DNA of 64,000 bases from Immundisolibacterales bacterium. GTDB taxonomy: Bacteria > Pseudomonadota > Gammaproteobacteria > HK1. Shown one piece after another: positions 34,844 through 43,656 of the stretch; position 1 is the stretch's first letter, and each line of letters opens with the position of its first letter. Under the pieces are notes generated by a model. It was not told where the DNA came from. It saw only the letters and a program-made list of their open reading frames with translations, and ran no database searches. The position numbers and the translations under genes are program-made. The DNA lies in NCBI GenBank assembly GCA_026712715.1, contig JAPOPW010000012.1:1-64000 (forward strand), read 5' to 3'.

Positions 34844-35650
34844 ATGAAGGATCCGCTCCTTCGCGTTCGGGGCCTCACCCGCCGGTTCGGCGGGGTGGTC
34901 GCGTCCGACGGCATCGACCTCGACGTGTTCGAGCACGAGGCCCACGCCATCATCGGCCCCAATGGAGCGGGGAAGACGACCTTCATTGCCCAGGTTGCGG
35001 GCTTCACCCTCCCCGACGCCGGATCGATCGAGCTCGCGGGTCGGGAGATCACCCGCCTTCCCGCTCACCGCCGGGCCCGGCTCGGTCTCGCCCGATCGTT
35101 TCAGATAACGAGCATCTTCGCCACGCTCACCGTCCTCGAGAACGCGGCGCTCGCGGTGCAGGCCGCGGCCGGGCACGCGTATCGGATGTGGGGTGAAGCC
35201 CTGGGCGACCGGGAGCTTCGGAGCACGGCCCTCGAATGCCTCGCACGGGTGGGCCTCGGCGACCGCGCGAAGGACACGGCCGGAGACCTCTCGCACGGCG
35301 AACACCGCCAGCTCGAGATCGCGATGGCGCTCGCGACCCGGCCGCGCCTGCTGCTGCTCGACGAGCCGATGGCGGGAATGGGGCCGGAGGAGTCGGTCCG
35401 GATGGTGTCGATCCTGCGGGATCTGCGGCGCGAGCGGACCCTGCTGCTCGTCGAGCACGACATGGATGCGGTGTTCGCGATTGCGGACCGAATCACGGTC
35501 CTCGTCGGCGGAAGGGTCGTGGCCTCCGGCGGGCCGGAGGAGGTCCGGAGCGATCCGGAGGTACGACGGGCCTATCTCGGCGAGGACTTCCCGGATTCCG
35601 GGAACGGCGACGGAAACGAGGACGGGCACGGGAGCTCGAGCGGGCCGTGA
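34844..35650 (+). CDS. livG: Branched-chain amino acid-type ABC transporter ATP-binding protein LivG
   Basis: ATPase subunit of 268 residues. Walker A GPNGAGKTT, Q-loop region ARSFQITSIFATLTVLEN, signature LSHGEHRQLEIAMAL (an SHGE variant common in this family), Walker B LLLLDEPMAGMGPEES and switch His in LLVEHDMDAVFAIAD. A polar tail (SGNGDGNEDGHGSSSGP) is unusual. Its start is 44 bp from the start of the divergent cyclase gene, so the two share a short upstream region and livG may have a promoter of its own. Confidence 0.93.
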   Translation: MKDPLLRVRGLTRRFGGVVASDGIDLDVFEHEAHAIIGPNGAGKTTFIAQVAGFTLPDAGSIELAGREITRLPAHRRARLGLARSFQITSIFATLTVLENAALAVQAAAGHAYRMWGEALGDRELRSTALECLARVGLGDRAKDTAGDLSHGEHRQLEIAMALATRPRLLLLDEPMAGMGPEESVRMVSILRDLRRERTLLLVEHDMDAVFAIADRITVLVGGRVVASGGPEEVRSDPEVRRAYLGEDFPDSGNGDGNEDGHGSSSGP

Positions 35651-35671
35651 ATCCTTCCGGGCGCAATCGCG

Positions 35672-36400
35672 ATGGGTGACTCCCGGGCGTCCTCGTCCCT
35701 TCTCGAGGTCCGTGGACTCGCCGCCGCCTATGGGCGAAGCCAGGTGCTCTTCGGGGTCGATCTCGAGGTCGGCGCCGGCGAGATGACCTCCCTTCTCGGC
35801 CGCAACGGAATGGGCAAGACCACGACCGTGTACGCGATCATGGGCCTCGTTCCCCCGCTCGACGGCTCGATCCGCATGGCGGGCCGCGAGCTCTCCGGCG
35901 AGCCGCCGTGGCGGATCGGGCAGGCGGGCATCGGCCTCGTTCCCGAAGCTCGCCAGGTGTTTCCCAACCTGAGCACCCACGAGAACCTGATCGCGACCGC
36001 GCGCATGCGTCGCGTGGGTGCCGGAGGATGGAACACCGAGGGGGTCTACGATCTGTTCCCCCCCCTCGCGGCGCGCCGCAACGTGCCCGGAGCGTTGCTG
36101 TCGGGAGGCGAGCAGCAGATGCTGTCCATCGGACGCGCCCTCATGACCAATCCCGATCTGCTCATACTCGACGAGGCGACGGAGGGCCTGGCGCCTCTCG
36201 TGCGTCGCGAGATCTGGGCCTGCCTTGCCCGTCTCAAGGCGGCCGGCCAGTCGATCCTCATCATCGACAAGAACATCGACGACCTCACCCGCATTGCGGA
36301 TCGGCACTTCATACTCGAGAAGGGCCGCATCGTGTGGAGCGGGACGAGCCGGGAGCTTCGCGCCAGCCCGGATGCGATCACGCGGCACATCGGGATATGA
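35672..36400 (+). CDS. livF: Branched-chain amino acid-type ABC transporter ATP-binding protein LivF
   Basis: Second ATPase subunit, 242 residues. Walker A GRNGMGKTT, LVPEARQVFPNLSTHENL Q-loop region, signature LSGGEQQMLSIGRAL, Walker B LLILDEATEGLAPLVRREIW and IIDKNIDDLTRIAD in the switch position (Asp-Lys-Asn rather than the usual His-containing sequence). It follows livG by 21 bp and closes the transporter operon. Confidence 0.93.
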   Translation: MGDSRASSSLLEVRGLAAAYGRSQVLFGVDLEVGAGEMTSLLGRNGMGKTTTVYAIMGLVPPLDGSIRMAGRELSGEPPWRIGQAGIGLVPEARQVFPNLSTHENLIATARMRRVGAGGWNTEGVYDLFPPLAARRNVPGALLSGGEQQMLSIGRALMTNPDLLILDEATEGLAPLVRREIWACLARLKAAGQSILIIDKNIDDLTRIADRHFILEKGRIVWSGTSRELRASPDAITRHIGI

Positions 36401-36490
36401 CCGGCCGGGCCCGGCACCGTCCCGCCGACTTGAAAGGCCGCCCCGGCGGTCCAAAATGAAGAGCGGGCGCCCCCGCCAGGAGAATTCGAG

Positions 36491-37867
36491 ATGACCGTTT
36501 CGCACCGTGCAGGTTTCCGGACGCTGCTGTTCCTGGCGTCCTTCGCCGTCGCGGCCGCGGCCTTTGCACAGTGGCCCTATCCCACTGGAAGCGACGGCAA
36601 GCCGACTCTCGCGCCGATGCTCAAGCAGGTGACTCCGGCCGTCGTCAACATCGCGGTCATCACGCGAAAACAGGCGCCACGGCATCCGATGCTGGACGAT
36701 CCCTTCTTCCGGCGGTTCTTCAACCTGCCGGGGCCGCAGCGCGGACAGCCCCGCCAGAGCGTGGGATCGGGGGTGATCGTGGACGCGGAACAGGGGTACG
36801 TGATGACCAACCATCACGTCGTCAGCGACGCCGACAAGCTGGTCGTCACCCTCGCGGATCGGCGCAGCTTCGAGGCCGACGTCCTCGGAAGCGACGAAGG
36901 GACGGACATCGCCCTGTTGCGAATCGAGGCGGACGATCTCAAAGCCATCTCCTTCGGCGACTCGGACGAGCTCGAAGTCGGCGACTTCGTGCTCGCGATC
37001 GGAAACCCGTTCGGCATCGGCCAGACGGTGACTTCCGGGATCGTGAGCGCGCTCGGCCGGACCGGCCTCAACGTCGGCGGCTACGAGGACTTCATCCAGA
37101 CCGACGCCTCCATCAACCCCGGAAACTCGGGCGGCGCGCTGGTCGATCTGGACGGCAAGCTGATCGGGGTGAACAGCGCCATCATGACCATGGCCGGAGG
37201 CAACGTGGGCATCGGCTTCGCGGTCCCGGCCGCGATGGCCCGGGAGATCATGGATCAACTCATCGAGTACGGCGAGGTCCGCCGCGGACAACTCGGAATC
37301 CATATCCAGGACGTGACCCCGAGCATCGCGGAGGCGTTGAACCTCGATACGGCCGTCGGCGCGCTCGTCTCCCAGGTGCTGCCCGGATCGGCGGCCGAGG
37401 AGGCGGGGCTCCAGGCGGGGGACGTCATCGTAGCCATCGACGGGCGGCCCGTCGAAAACAGCACCGGGCTTCGAAACATGATCGGACTGATGCGTCTCGG
37501 CACCGACATGGAGATCACGTACATCCGCGATGGCGAGCTGAACACGATGACGGCCCGCACGGGACGCTCCTCGAGTCAGGTCCTGGCCGAGAGCGAGGCG
37601 GTCGACAAGTTCCGGGGCGCCGAGTTCCGCGACATCGATCCGAGCCATCCACGCTACGCGACCGTTGAAGGGGTGCTCGTCGCCGACGTGGAGGAGGGAA
37701 GCCACGCGGAGCGCAACGGACTGCGGGAGGGCGACATCGTGACCGCCGTGAATCGGGTGAAGGTTCGCTCGGTGGCGGAATTCTCGGAGGTGGCCGCGGC
37801 CGCGGGCGGCGCCATCGCGCTCAACATCCTGCGGGGCAGCGCGCGCGTGTTCCTCGTCATTCCCTGA
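36491..37867 (+). CDS. degQ: Periplasmic serine protease of the DegP/DegQ (HtrA) family
   Basis: Envelope quality-control protease/chaperone of 458 residues. Signal peptide (TLLFLASFAVAAAAFAQ), trypsin-like domain with catalytic His in MTNHHVV (about 108), Asp in GTDIALLRIE (about 138) and Ser in NPGNSGGALVD (about 213), then two PDZ domains (QLGIHIQDVTPSIAEAL... and GVLVADVEEGSHAERNGLREGD). The LA loop segment HPMLDDPFFRRFFN is short, favouring DegQ over DegP. It lies 90 bp after livF and is convergent with the CaiB gene (11 bp). Confidence 0.93.
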   Translation: MTVSHRAGFRTLLFLASFAVAAAAFAQWPYPTGSDGKPTLAPMLKQVTPAVVNIAVITRKQAPRHPMLDDPFFRRFFNLPGPQRGQPRQSVGSGVIVDAEQGYVMTNHHVVSDADKLVVTLADRRSFEADVLGSDEGTDIALLRIEADDLKAISFGDSDELEVGDFVLAIGNPFGIGQTVTSGIVSALGRTGLNVGGYEDFIQTDASINPGNSGGALVDLDGKLIGVNSAIMTMAGGNVGIGFAVPAAMAREIMDQLIEYGEVRRGQLGIHIQDVTPSIAEALNLDTAVGALVSQVLPGSAAEEAGLQAGDVIVAIDGRPVENSTGLRNMIGLMRLGTDMEITYIRDGELNTMTARTGRSSSQVLAESEAVDKFRGAEFRDIDPSHPRYATVEGVLVADVEEGSHAERNGLREGDIVTAVNRVKVRSVAEFSEVAAAAGGAIALNILRGSARVFLVIP

Positions 37868-37878
37868 GGGGAGGCGGA

Positions 37879-39075
37879 TCAGGACTGGACCGCATCGCCT
37901 TCGTCGAGCAGGTCGCCGATCTCGGTGTCGTCGAGCCCCGCCTCGCGCAGCACCTGGACGGTGTGCTCTCCGAGCCGGGGCGCGGGGCGGCGCACCTCGG
38001 CCGGCGAACGGGAGAAACGGGCCGTCGGGCCGATCTGCAGGATGTCGTCCTCGCTCGGATGGTCGATCCGCCGAAAGAGCTCCTGGCCGGCGAGATGGGG
38101 ATCGGCCAGCAGGTCCTCGAGCGCGTTGACGGGGCCGGCCGGGATCTCCGCATCCTCTAGCTCCGCCAGCCATTCGGCGGTGGTCCTCTCGCCGAGCAGC
38201 TCTTCGGCCTTGGCGTAGAGCTCGGCCACGTTCTCGGTGCGGGCGGAGATGTGCGCAAAGCGCGGATCGGCGCTCAGCTCGGGACACCCGGCGAGGGAGA
38301 AGAACGACTTCCAATGGCGGTCCGTGTACGCCAGCATGCACAGGTAGCCATCGCGGGTGCGGAAGGGCCGGCGGTTCGGAGCGAGCATCCGCACGTAGCC
38401 GAGCGTGCCGTCGTCGGGGCGCAGGGTCCGTTCCCAGAGGTGCTCGACCATGACGTAGGACACCATGGTCTCGAACATCGGCACCTCGATCTCCTGCCCC
38501 TCTCCGGTGCGCTCGCGGTGGAGCAGGGCCGCGAGGACCGCGTTGGCGGCAAAGAGACCCACCGTCTTGTCGGCGACGATGGTCGGTGCGTAGCGGGGCG
38601 GTCCGCCGGTCACCCGGCCCATCAGGTCGGCGATCCCGCACATTCCCTGGATGAGGTCGTCGTAGGCGGGCCGCCCGGCGTAGGGTCCCCCGGACCCGAA
38701 GCCGCAGGCGCCGCAGTACACGATGTCGGGGCGCGCGGCGCGAACGTCGTCGTAGGCGAGGCCGAGGCGCGCGATCGCGCCGGGGCGCATGCTGTGCACG
38801 AGGGCGTCCGCCCCGGCCACGAGCCGCATCAGCGCGGCGCGCGCGGGGGGTCGCTTGAGATCGAGGACCACGCTTCGCTTGCTGCTCCCGAGGGCGAGGT
38901 GGATGGGCGCCATGCCGGGGCTCCTGCGCGGACCGATCTCGCGCAGCATGTCGCCTTCGGGGGGCTCCACCTTGACGACCTCCGCCCCCAGGTCGCCGAG
39001 TATCCGGGTGGCGTACGGGCCGAGCACGACCGTCGTGAGGTCGACGATGCGGTAGCCGGAGAGTGGTCCGTTCAT
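37879..39075 (-). CDS. CaiB/BaiF family CoA transferase
   Basis: Family III CoA transferase, moving CoA between carboxylic acids through a covalent acyl/CoA-Asp intermediate. 398 residues from ATG 39075. Start: MNGPLSGYRIVDLTTVVLGPYATRILGDLGAEVVKVEPPEGD; the catalytic Asp is in GRPAYDDLIQGMCGI; further conserved segments are VPMFETMVSYVMVEHL and TAEWLAELEDAEIPAGPV. Substrate unknown. The long ORF-track extension upstream lacks family similarity. It neighbours a cupin gene (divergent) and is close to the enoyl-CoA hydratase/transporter region, suggesting acid catabolism. Confidence 0.92.
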   Translation of the reverse strand: MNGPLSGYRIVDLTTVVLGPYATRILGDLGAEVVKVEPPEGDMLREIGPRRSPGMAPIHLALGSSKRSVVLDLKRPPARAALMRLVAGADALVHSMRPGAIARLGLAYDDVRAARPDIVYCGACGFGSGGPYAGRPAYDDLIQGMCGIADLMGRVTGGPPRYAPTIVADKTVGLFAANAVLAALLHRERTGEGQEIEVPMFETMVSYVMVEHLWERTLRPDDGTLGYVRMLAPNRRPFRTRDGYLCMLAYTDRHWKSFFSLAGCPELSADPRFAHISARTENVAELYAKAEELLGERTTAEWLAELEDAEIPAGPVNALEDLLADPHLAGQELFRRIDHPSEDDILQIGPTARFSRSPAEVRRPAPRLGEHTVQVLREAGLDDTEIGDLLDEGDAVQS

Positions 39076-39278
39076 GTCGTGCGGCTCCTGCCCGATGCCA
39101 GCTCGTCGGGGCGCGCGGGAGTGTAAACCGCGGGCGGCGCGCGAGGGCGGGACCCGCTCCGTTCCGACGTCTCGTGCGATGCGCGGCCCGAAGCGCGAGG
39201 ATTCGAGGAACGGCTGGCGGGCGCACGGCCGCTCGTGCATGATGAAGGGGAACCCTTCGCGTCCGGAGGATCGGGACC

Positions 39279-39860
39279 ATGAAGCTCTCCGTCGACTCCC
39301 TCCTCGGTGACCTCCACGCCGCCAATGCGGAAAGCTCGCCGCGCCATGCGGTGCGCGAGGTCGTGGCCCGGGCCGTTTCGGACCCCGAGGCGGTGGCGCG
39401 GGCGTTCGGGCCGCTCACCCGCGGTCACTCCACCGTGCTCTTCCGTTCGGCAGACCTTCTCGTGCTCCATATCGTGTGGCCGCCCGAGATAACCGTCGAT
39501 CCGCACGAGCACAATCTCTGGGCGGTGATGGGAATCTACCGGGGGGTCGAAGACAACACGTTCTTCGGGCGGACGGACGATGGGGCCATCGAGCGGCAGG
39601 GAACGGTACGGCTGGAAGCTCGGGACACGCGGATCATGGGAGAGGACGCCATCCACGCGGTCGAAATCCCCACTCTCGCGCCGACCGGCGCGATCCACGT
39701 CTACGGCGGCGATCTCATCACCGTCGAGCGAAGCGAGTTCGATTCGGCGACCGGCGCGGAACAGCCGTTCGACTGGAAGAAGTCGGAGCGGGAGTTCGAG
39801 GAGATGAACGCCCGCTGGCAGGCGCGGATGGCTTCCGCCGAAGCTTCGGCCGGTTCCTAG
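39279..39860 (+). CDS. Cupin-fold predicted metal-dependent protein (cysteine-dioxygenase-like)
   Basis: 193 residues. The motif DPHEHNLWAVMGIYRGVEDNTFF carries the His/Glu/His metal ligands of a double-stranded beta-helix (cupin) protein, and EDAIHAVEIPTLAPTGAIHVYGGDL supplies the second cupin motif with a further His. This pattern fits the COG5553-type proteins related to cysteine dioxygenase. Activity and substrate are unknown. It is divergent from the CaiB gene across 203 bp and is followed by a low-GC spacer. Confidence 0.78.
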   Translation: MKLSVDSLLGDLHAANAESSPRHAVREVVARAVSDPEAVARAFGPLTRGHSTVLFRSADLLVLHIVWPPEITVDPHEHNLWAVMGIYRGVEDNTFFGRTDDGAIERQGTVRLEARDTRIMGEDAIHAVEIPTLAPTGAIHVYGGDLITVERSEFDSATGAEQPFDWKKSEREFEEMNARWQARMASAEASAGS

Positions 39861-39890
39861 GCGTGCGCGCCGCAGAAGAGCTCCCCGAGA

Positions 39891-39930
39891 AGAGTCCCCA
39901 CTGGGGCCTCTGAACTGCCAATATTTTTTT
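39891..39930 (+). terminator. Possible intrinsic terminator after the cupin gene
   Basis: agagtcccca-c-tggggcctct forms a 10-bp stem with one mismatch, followed by aatattttttt about 11 bases later. Spacing to the T-run is longer than canonical, so the call is tentative. Confidence 0.4.
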
Positions 39931-40030
39931 CCATTCTAGGAATTCAACATCCAAACGAGCGTATTTCGGCCAAGAATCTGTCGTCGAGTCCCCACCTCGC
40001 GCTTGCGGGAGCGTCCTGCGACGCACACTC

Positions 40031-40142
40031 CCAGTACCTCTGCACAGAGGTCTTGACCGTTTGAGACGGTGTGAATGAGGCCATACCGGCACGTACCGGC
40101 TTGATGTTCAATCGATCAAGACCACTCTGCAGAGGTACTAGG
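40031..40142. repeat. About 110-bp inverted-repeat element (MITE-like or structured RNA)
   Basis: The left arm agtacctctgcacagaggt (40033-40056 with its tail) and the right arm 40116-40139 are 24-bp inverted repeats differing at four central positions, enclosing about 60 bp. The left arm is itself palindromic (CCTCTG-CA-CAGAGG) and the interior holds accgt-ttgag-acggt and two ataccggc/gtaccggc copies. GC content is lower than the surroundings. The TAG stop of the YhaN-like ATPase lies in the right end. No transposase, target duplication or second copy is visible here. Confidence 0.65.
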
Positions 40143-43100
40143 CCGCGTCACGGCGGGAGGGAAGGCCGGCCGCCATGCGCCGCGCGAGCTTTGCGGCTTC
40201 GTCGAGCGCGAACTCGTCCGGGGCGCCATGGGCCGAGAACGCGGCGGCAACCCGCCGTTCGATAGCCGACGGGTCGAGCGCGGGAACGTCCTCGAGGTAG
40301 CCGTTCTCGCGAAACCACTCCTCGAGCCGCCCCCGGTTCCGGTCCCAGAAACGCGGCACCGCCCCCGTGTCCACTGCGTGCAGCAGACGGCGGGCGTCGC
40401 CGCCGGCTTCGTCGGCGAGCGCGGCCATCCTGTCGATGAAGACCGGGGATACCGCTCCGGATGCAGCGAGCACGTTGCGGTCCACCGGCCGGCCGCGTCC
40501 CACCCTCCACGCCTCGACCCACTCTTCCGCGCCGGCGGCGCGCAGCCGCAGGAGACGCTGCCCGTCCTCCGGGACGAGCAGGGACGCTTCGCCGGAGGCG
40601 AGCAGGGACGCGAGCGGACCGAGGCGGTCGATCCCGGCTCGAAGGAGCCGCCAGAGCAGTCCGAGATCGTCCCGGAGGAGATGGAACAGGTGCAATGCCG
40701 AAGCCGGATCCCAGGGATCGACCGGAGCCGCCCCGATCCGGACCGCGTACTCCTCCGCCGCGACTCCATCGGGCCGCGGGGGCTCCGCCGCGGCGGGAGG
40801 CAGCTCGACCTCGGCCGGCCGGGCGACCGTGCGACCGGCCCGACGGCATTCTGCGAGGTCGATGACGTCCGGCGCCGCCTCCGCCCAGTAACGGAGCTCG
40901 TCCGGTTGCGCAGTGAGATAGAAGATCTGGCGACCTTCTTCGTCCGCGAGCCGCCGCAGGCTGTCGGCGGCGGCCTGGAAGCGTTCCGGATCGGCGGTCG
41001 TCAGCGCTTCGTCCAGGAAGAACGGAAGCGGAGTCCGTCCCCGCTCGGCCTCGATGGCGAAGGCGATGCGTATCGCGAGGAGGAGCTGCATGCGGGTGCC
41101 GCTCGACAGCTCGGACAGCGACCGCCGCCTTCCGTCCGCGGTGCCGATCTCTCTTGCGCCCACTCCTTCTTCGCCCACCTCGAGCCGGAACTGATGCCGC
41201 GTGAAGCGAGCGAACCATTCCTCGGCCCGGCGCAGGACCGCGGGGCGGCTCGTGCGTACATGCTCGGACTCGACCTGCTCCAACAGGAATGCCCCCGCGT
41301 CGGCCCGCATCGCTTCGTCGTAGCGCCCGCGGAGCGCGTCCTCGGCCTGCTGGCGCCGCGTCCGCGCGTCTTCGAGGACGCGCTCCTGCATCGTCCGATC
41401 GACGAGGTTCCGGATCCGCGCGATCTCGTCCGCGAGATCCGTCGCGCGAGCCGCCCTCTCGCCCAGGTTCCCGTGGCGGCGGTCCAGCTCGGCTTCGTCG
41501 TCCTCCTCGACTGCGGAGAGGAGGTCGAGGCGGGGTCCGAGCCCGTTTCGCAGCAGGTCCTCTTCCACGCGCGCCCTGGAGAGCTGCTGATCGAGCGACC
41601 GCCACTCCTCCAGATGCGCGAGCCGGCGGCGGAGCTCGGCCTCGTCGCCGGCCTCGAGCCCGATATCCCGGTAGAGCGTCTCGATCGCGGCGTCTCGGCC
41701 CCGGATCTCCGCAGCGAACCGATCCCGGCTTTCTCGTGCCGCGCCGATGTCGCGCTGCGCTTCGTCGCGCCGCCGCCCGCGATCCGACACGCGGTCCAGA
41801 CGCTGAACGAGGAAGGCGGACTCCGATGCAGACGGGCCGGCCCCGGGCTCGCCGGCTTCGGAACCGTTGCCGTCGAGTCCCTCGCCGTGCTCGGCCAGGA
41901 AGGAAACGACGCCGGCGCGAACCTCGCGTGCCTCGACGTGAAGGGCCTCGAGGCGGGACCGGCTCTCTTCGAGCGCGTTGCCGGAGAGATCGTACTGCTC
42001 GGTGAGCCGAAGCCATCGATGGAACGGGGCGTCCAGCACCAGGGGATCGAAGTTCACCCTTCGGGCGATGGCGGCGAGCCGCGAACGCTCCTCTTCGAGG
42101 TCGGATGCGAGCGTCTCCCGCCTCTTCTCGACTTCCCTTCGCCGCCGGGTCTCCTCGACCCGGCGGCGCGCGTCGACGAGCTCCCCGTCGAGCTCGAAGA
42201 GACGGGCCTCGACCCGGCTGATCTCCCAGTTGTCCGGTCGGTCGAGACCCAGGGTTCGGTAGCGTCGTTCCGCCTCGCGCCGCTGGTTGATGCCGGCGTC
42301 GCGCCGCAACAGGAGCCACAGGGCGGCGGCCCCGGCCGGCACCAGCAGGGCCAGTCCTCCCGGATGAACGAGCTGTCCGAGGGCTATTGCGCCGGCGGCC
42401 GCCACCACGATGAGCACGAGAAGGGCCGCCAGTCTCAGGGTCCCGAACGCGGGCGGGACCGACGCGGACAGCCAGCGCAGGAGCTCATGCCGGGCGTCGC
42501 GAAGGCGTTCCGGATTACCGGCGGGATTCGTCCAGGTTCCCGTCGTCTCCGGATCGGGAAGCCCGGAGAGCTCCGCTTCGGTTCCCCGGAGCTCGGCGGC
42601 CAGCCGACGGCTCTCCTCGAGTCCCCTCTCCACGACTCGAATGGTCTCCGGTTCGACGTGCACTCGTTCCTCGGGCTCGCCGCCGAGCTCTTCAACGGCC
42701 CGTTTGCGGGCCCCGACCGACTCCGCTTCCGCCGATCGCTCGCGGCGGAGGTCGCCTTCGATCTCGCGGAGCCGGTCGAGGCGCAGGCGCACCTCCGCGA
42801 TCGAAGCCTCGACCGGCCCACCGCCGGCGAGGCCGGTCTCATCGAGGGAGCGCTCCGCGCGCCGGAGCTCGGCGTCGGCACGGGCAAGGCTTCCGACGGT
42901 CTCTTGCCTCGCCGCGCGAAGACCCTCGAGCCTCTCGACTTCGTCGCCGACGAGCCGGTGCATGTCCGGCGGCAGCGCGTCGCGTCGCCGTTCGAGACCG
43001 ATTCGTTCCCGGCGCTTCTCGAGCAGCCGCCGTGCCTGGTCCACGAGCGCCGCTTCGCGGCCGGCGTTCTCCGCTTCGCGCCGTCTGCGTTCGATCGTCG

Positions 43101-43656
43101 CGAGGCCGTCCTCCTCGCGGCGCAGCTCCTGCTGGCGCTGCTGGACCTTTCGCAGCGCGGATTCGGCGCGTTCGAGCTCGCGCACCTCCGTGCGCCCGAT
43201 CTGGGGCGGCACGACGAATCCGCAGTCCCGGCGGGCCGTCTCGAGGTCGTAGCCGCCCGCGAGCTCCCGCAGGATATGGCGGGCGATCTCGGCGTCGGTA
43301 TCGGCCTCGATCGAGAGCAGGTCCTCGATATGCAGCGTGTAGCAGGGGAGGAAGCGGTGCTCCGGGAGTGGCGGGGCCTCGATCCGCTGGCCGTCCCGGG
43401 TCCAGGTAACGTTCGAGCCCGTGCGGGCGGCTTCGATTTCCTCCTCGTCTTCGACGGCGAAGACGGCTTCGACGTGGACGATCTCCCTGGCGAGCTCGGA
43501 GCCGTACAGCACGGACCGCACCGCGCGCGGGATGCTCGTCTTGCCGGACGCGTTCGGCCCGTGGACGACGTTGATCCCGTCCCCGAGGCGATCGATCTCG
43601 AATCCGGGTCCGGGGATTCCGGGCAGACGGCGAATCGCCAGGCGGCGGAGCTTCAT
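40138..43656 (-). CDS. YhaN-like SMC-type ATPase with internal membrane hairpin
   Basis: 1172 residues from ATG 43656, overlapping the nuclease stop by 4 bp. The N-terminus carries Walker A in INVVHGPNASGKTSIPRAV (about 37-45). Two long coiled-coil arms flank a pair of hydrophobic segments (LRLAALLVLIVVAAAGAIALG and GLALLVPAGAAALWLLL, about 400-450) in the position of the zinc hook of SbcC/Rad50. The C-terminal head has signature LSSGTRMQLLLAIRIAF and Walker B PFFLDEALTTADP. A further 220-residue helical extension follows (DPWDPASALHLFHLLRDDLG..., FWDRNRGRLEEWFRENGY). This matches the YhaN/AAA_27 family, probably working with the nuclease on DNA ends at the membrane. The extension is unrecognised. 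Confidence 0.87.
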   Translation of the reverse strand: MKLRRLAIRRLPGIPGPGFEIDRLGDGINVVHGPNASGKTSIPRAVRSVLYGSELAREIVHVEAVFAVEDEEEIEAARTGSNVTWTRDGQRIEAPPLPEHRFLPCYTLHIEDLLSIEADTDAEIARHILRELAGGYDLETARRDCGFVVPPQIGRTEVRELERAESALRKVQQRQQELRREEDGLATIERRRREAENAGREAALVDQARRLLEKRRERIGLERRRDALPPDMHRLVGDEVERLEGLRAARQETVGSLARADAELRRAERSLDETGLAGGGPVEASIAEVRLRLDRLREIEGDLRRERSAEAESVGARKRAVEELGGEPEERVHVEPETIRVVERGLEESRRLAAELRGTEAELSGLPDPETTGTWTNPAGNPERLRDARHELLRWLSASVPPAFGTLRLAALLVLIVVAAAGAIALGQLVHPGGLALLVPAGAAALWLLLRRDAGINQRREAERRYRTLGLDRPDNWEISRVEARLFELDGELVDARRRVEETRRRREVEKRRETLASDLEEERSRLAAIARRVNFDPLVLDAPFHRWLRLTEQYDLSGNALEESRSRLEALHVEAREVRAGVVSFLAEHGEGLDGNGSEAGEPGAGPSASESAFLVQRLDRVSDRGRRRDEAQRDIGAARESRDRFAAEIRGRDAAIETLYRDIGLEAGDEAELRRRLAHLEEWRSLDQQLSRARVEEDLLRNGLGPRLDLLSAVEEDDEAELDRRHGNLGERAARATDLADEIARIRNLVDRTMQERVLEDARTRRQQAEDALRGRYDEAMRADAGAFLLEQVESEHVRTSRPAVLRRAEEWFARFTRHQFRLEVGEEGVGAREIGTADGRRRSLSELSSGTRMQLLLAIRIAFAIEAERGRTPLPFFLDEALTTADPERFQAAADSLRRLADEEGRQIFYLTAQPDELRYWAEAAPDVIDLAECRRAGRTVARPAEVELPPAAAEPPRPDGVAAEEYAVRIGAAPVDPWDPASALHLFHLLRDDLGLLWRLLRAGIDRLGPLASLLASGEASLLVPEDGQRLLRLRAAGAEEWVEAWRVGRGRPVDRNVLAASGAVSPVFIDRMAALADEAGGDARRLLHAVDTGAVPRFWDRNRGRLEEWFRENGYLEDVPALDPSAIERRVAAAFSAHGAPDEFALDEAAKLARRMAAGLPSRRDAA

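Noticed and set aside
34796-39418. 1540-aa minus-strand ORF
   Set aside because: Antisense and out-of-frame shadow of livG, livF, degQ and the CaiB gene, all of which have strong motif support.
39718-40092. 124-aa minus-strand ORF through the low-GC spacer
   Set aside because: The stretch KYARLDVEFLEWKK looked protein-like, but there is no SD, the ORF overlaps the cupin gene 3' end and the inverted-repeat element, and no family is recognised.
40031-40142. Integron attC site
   Set aside because: The arms lack the GTTRRRY/RYYYAAC core sites, and no integrase or cassette is present.
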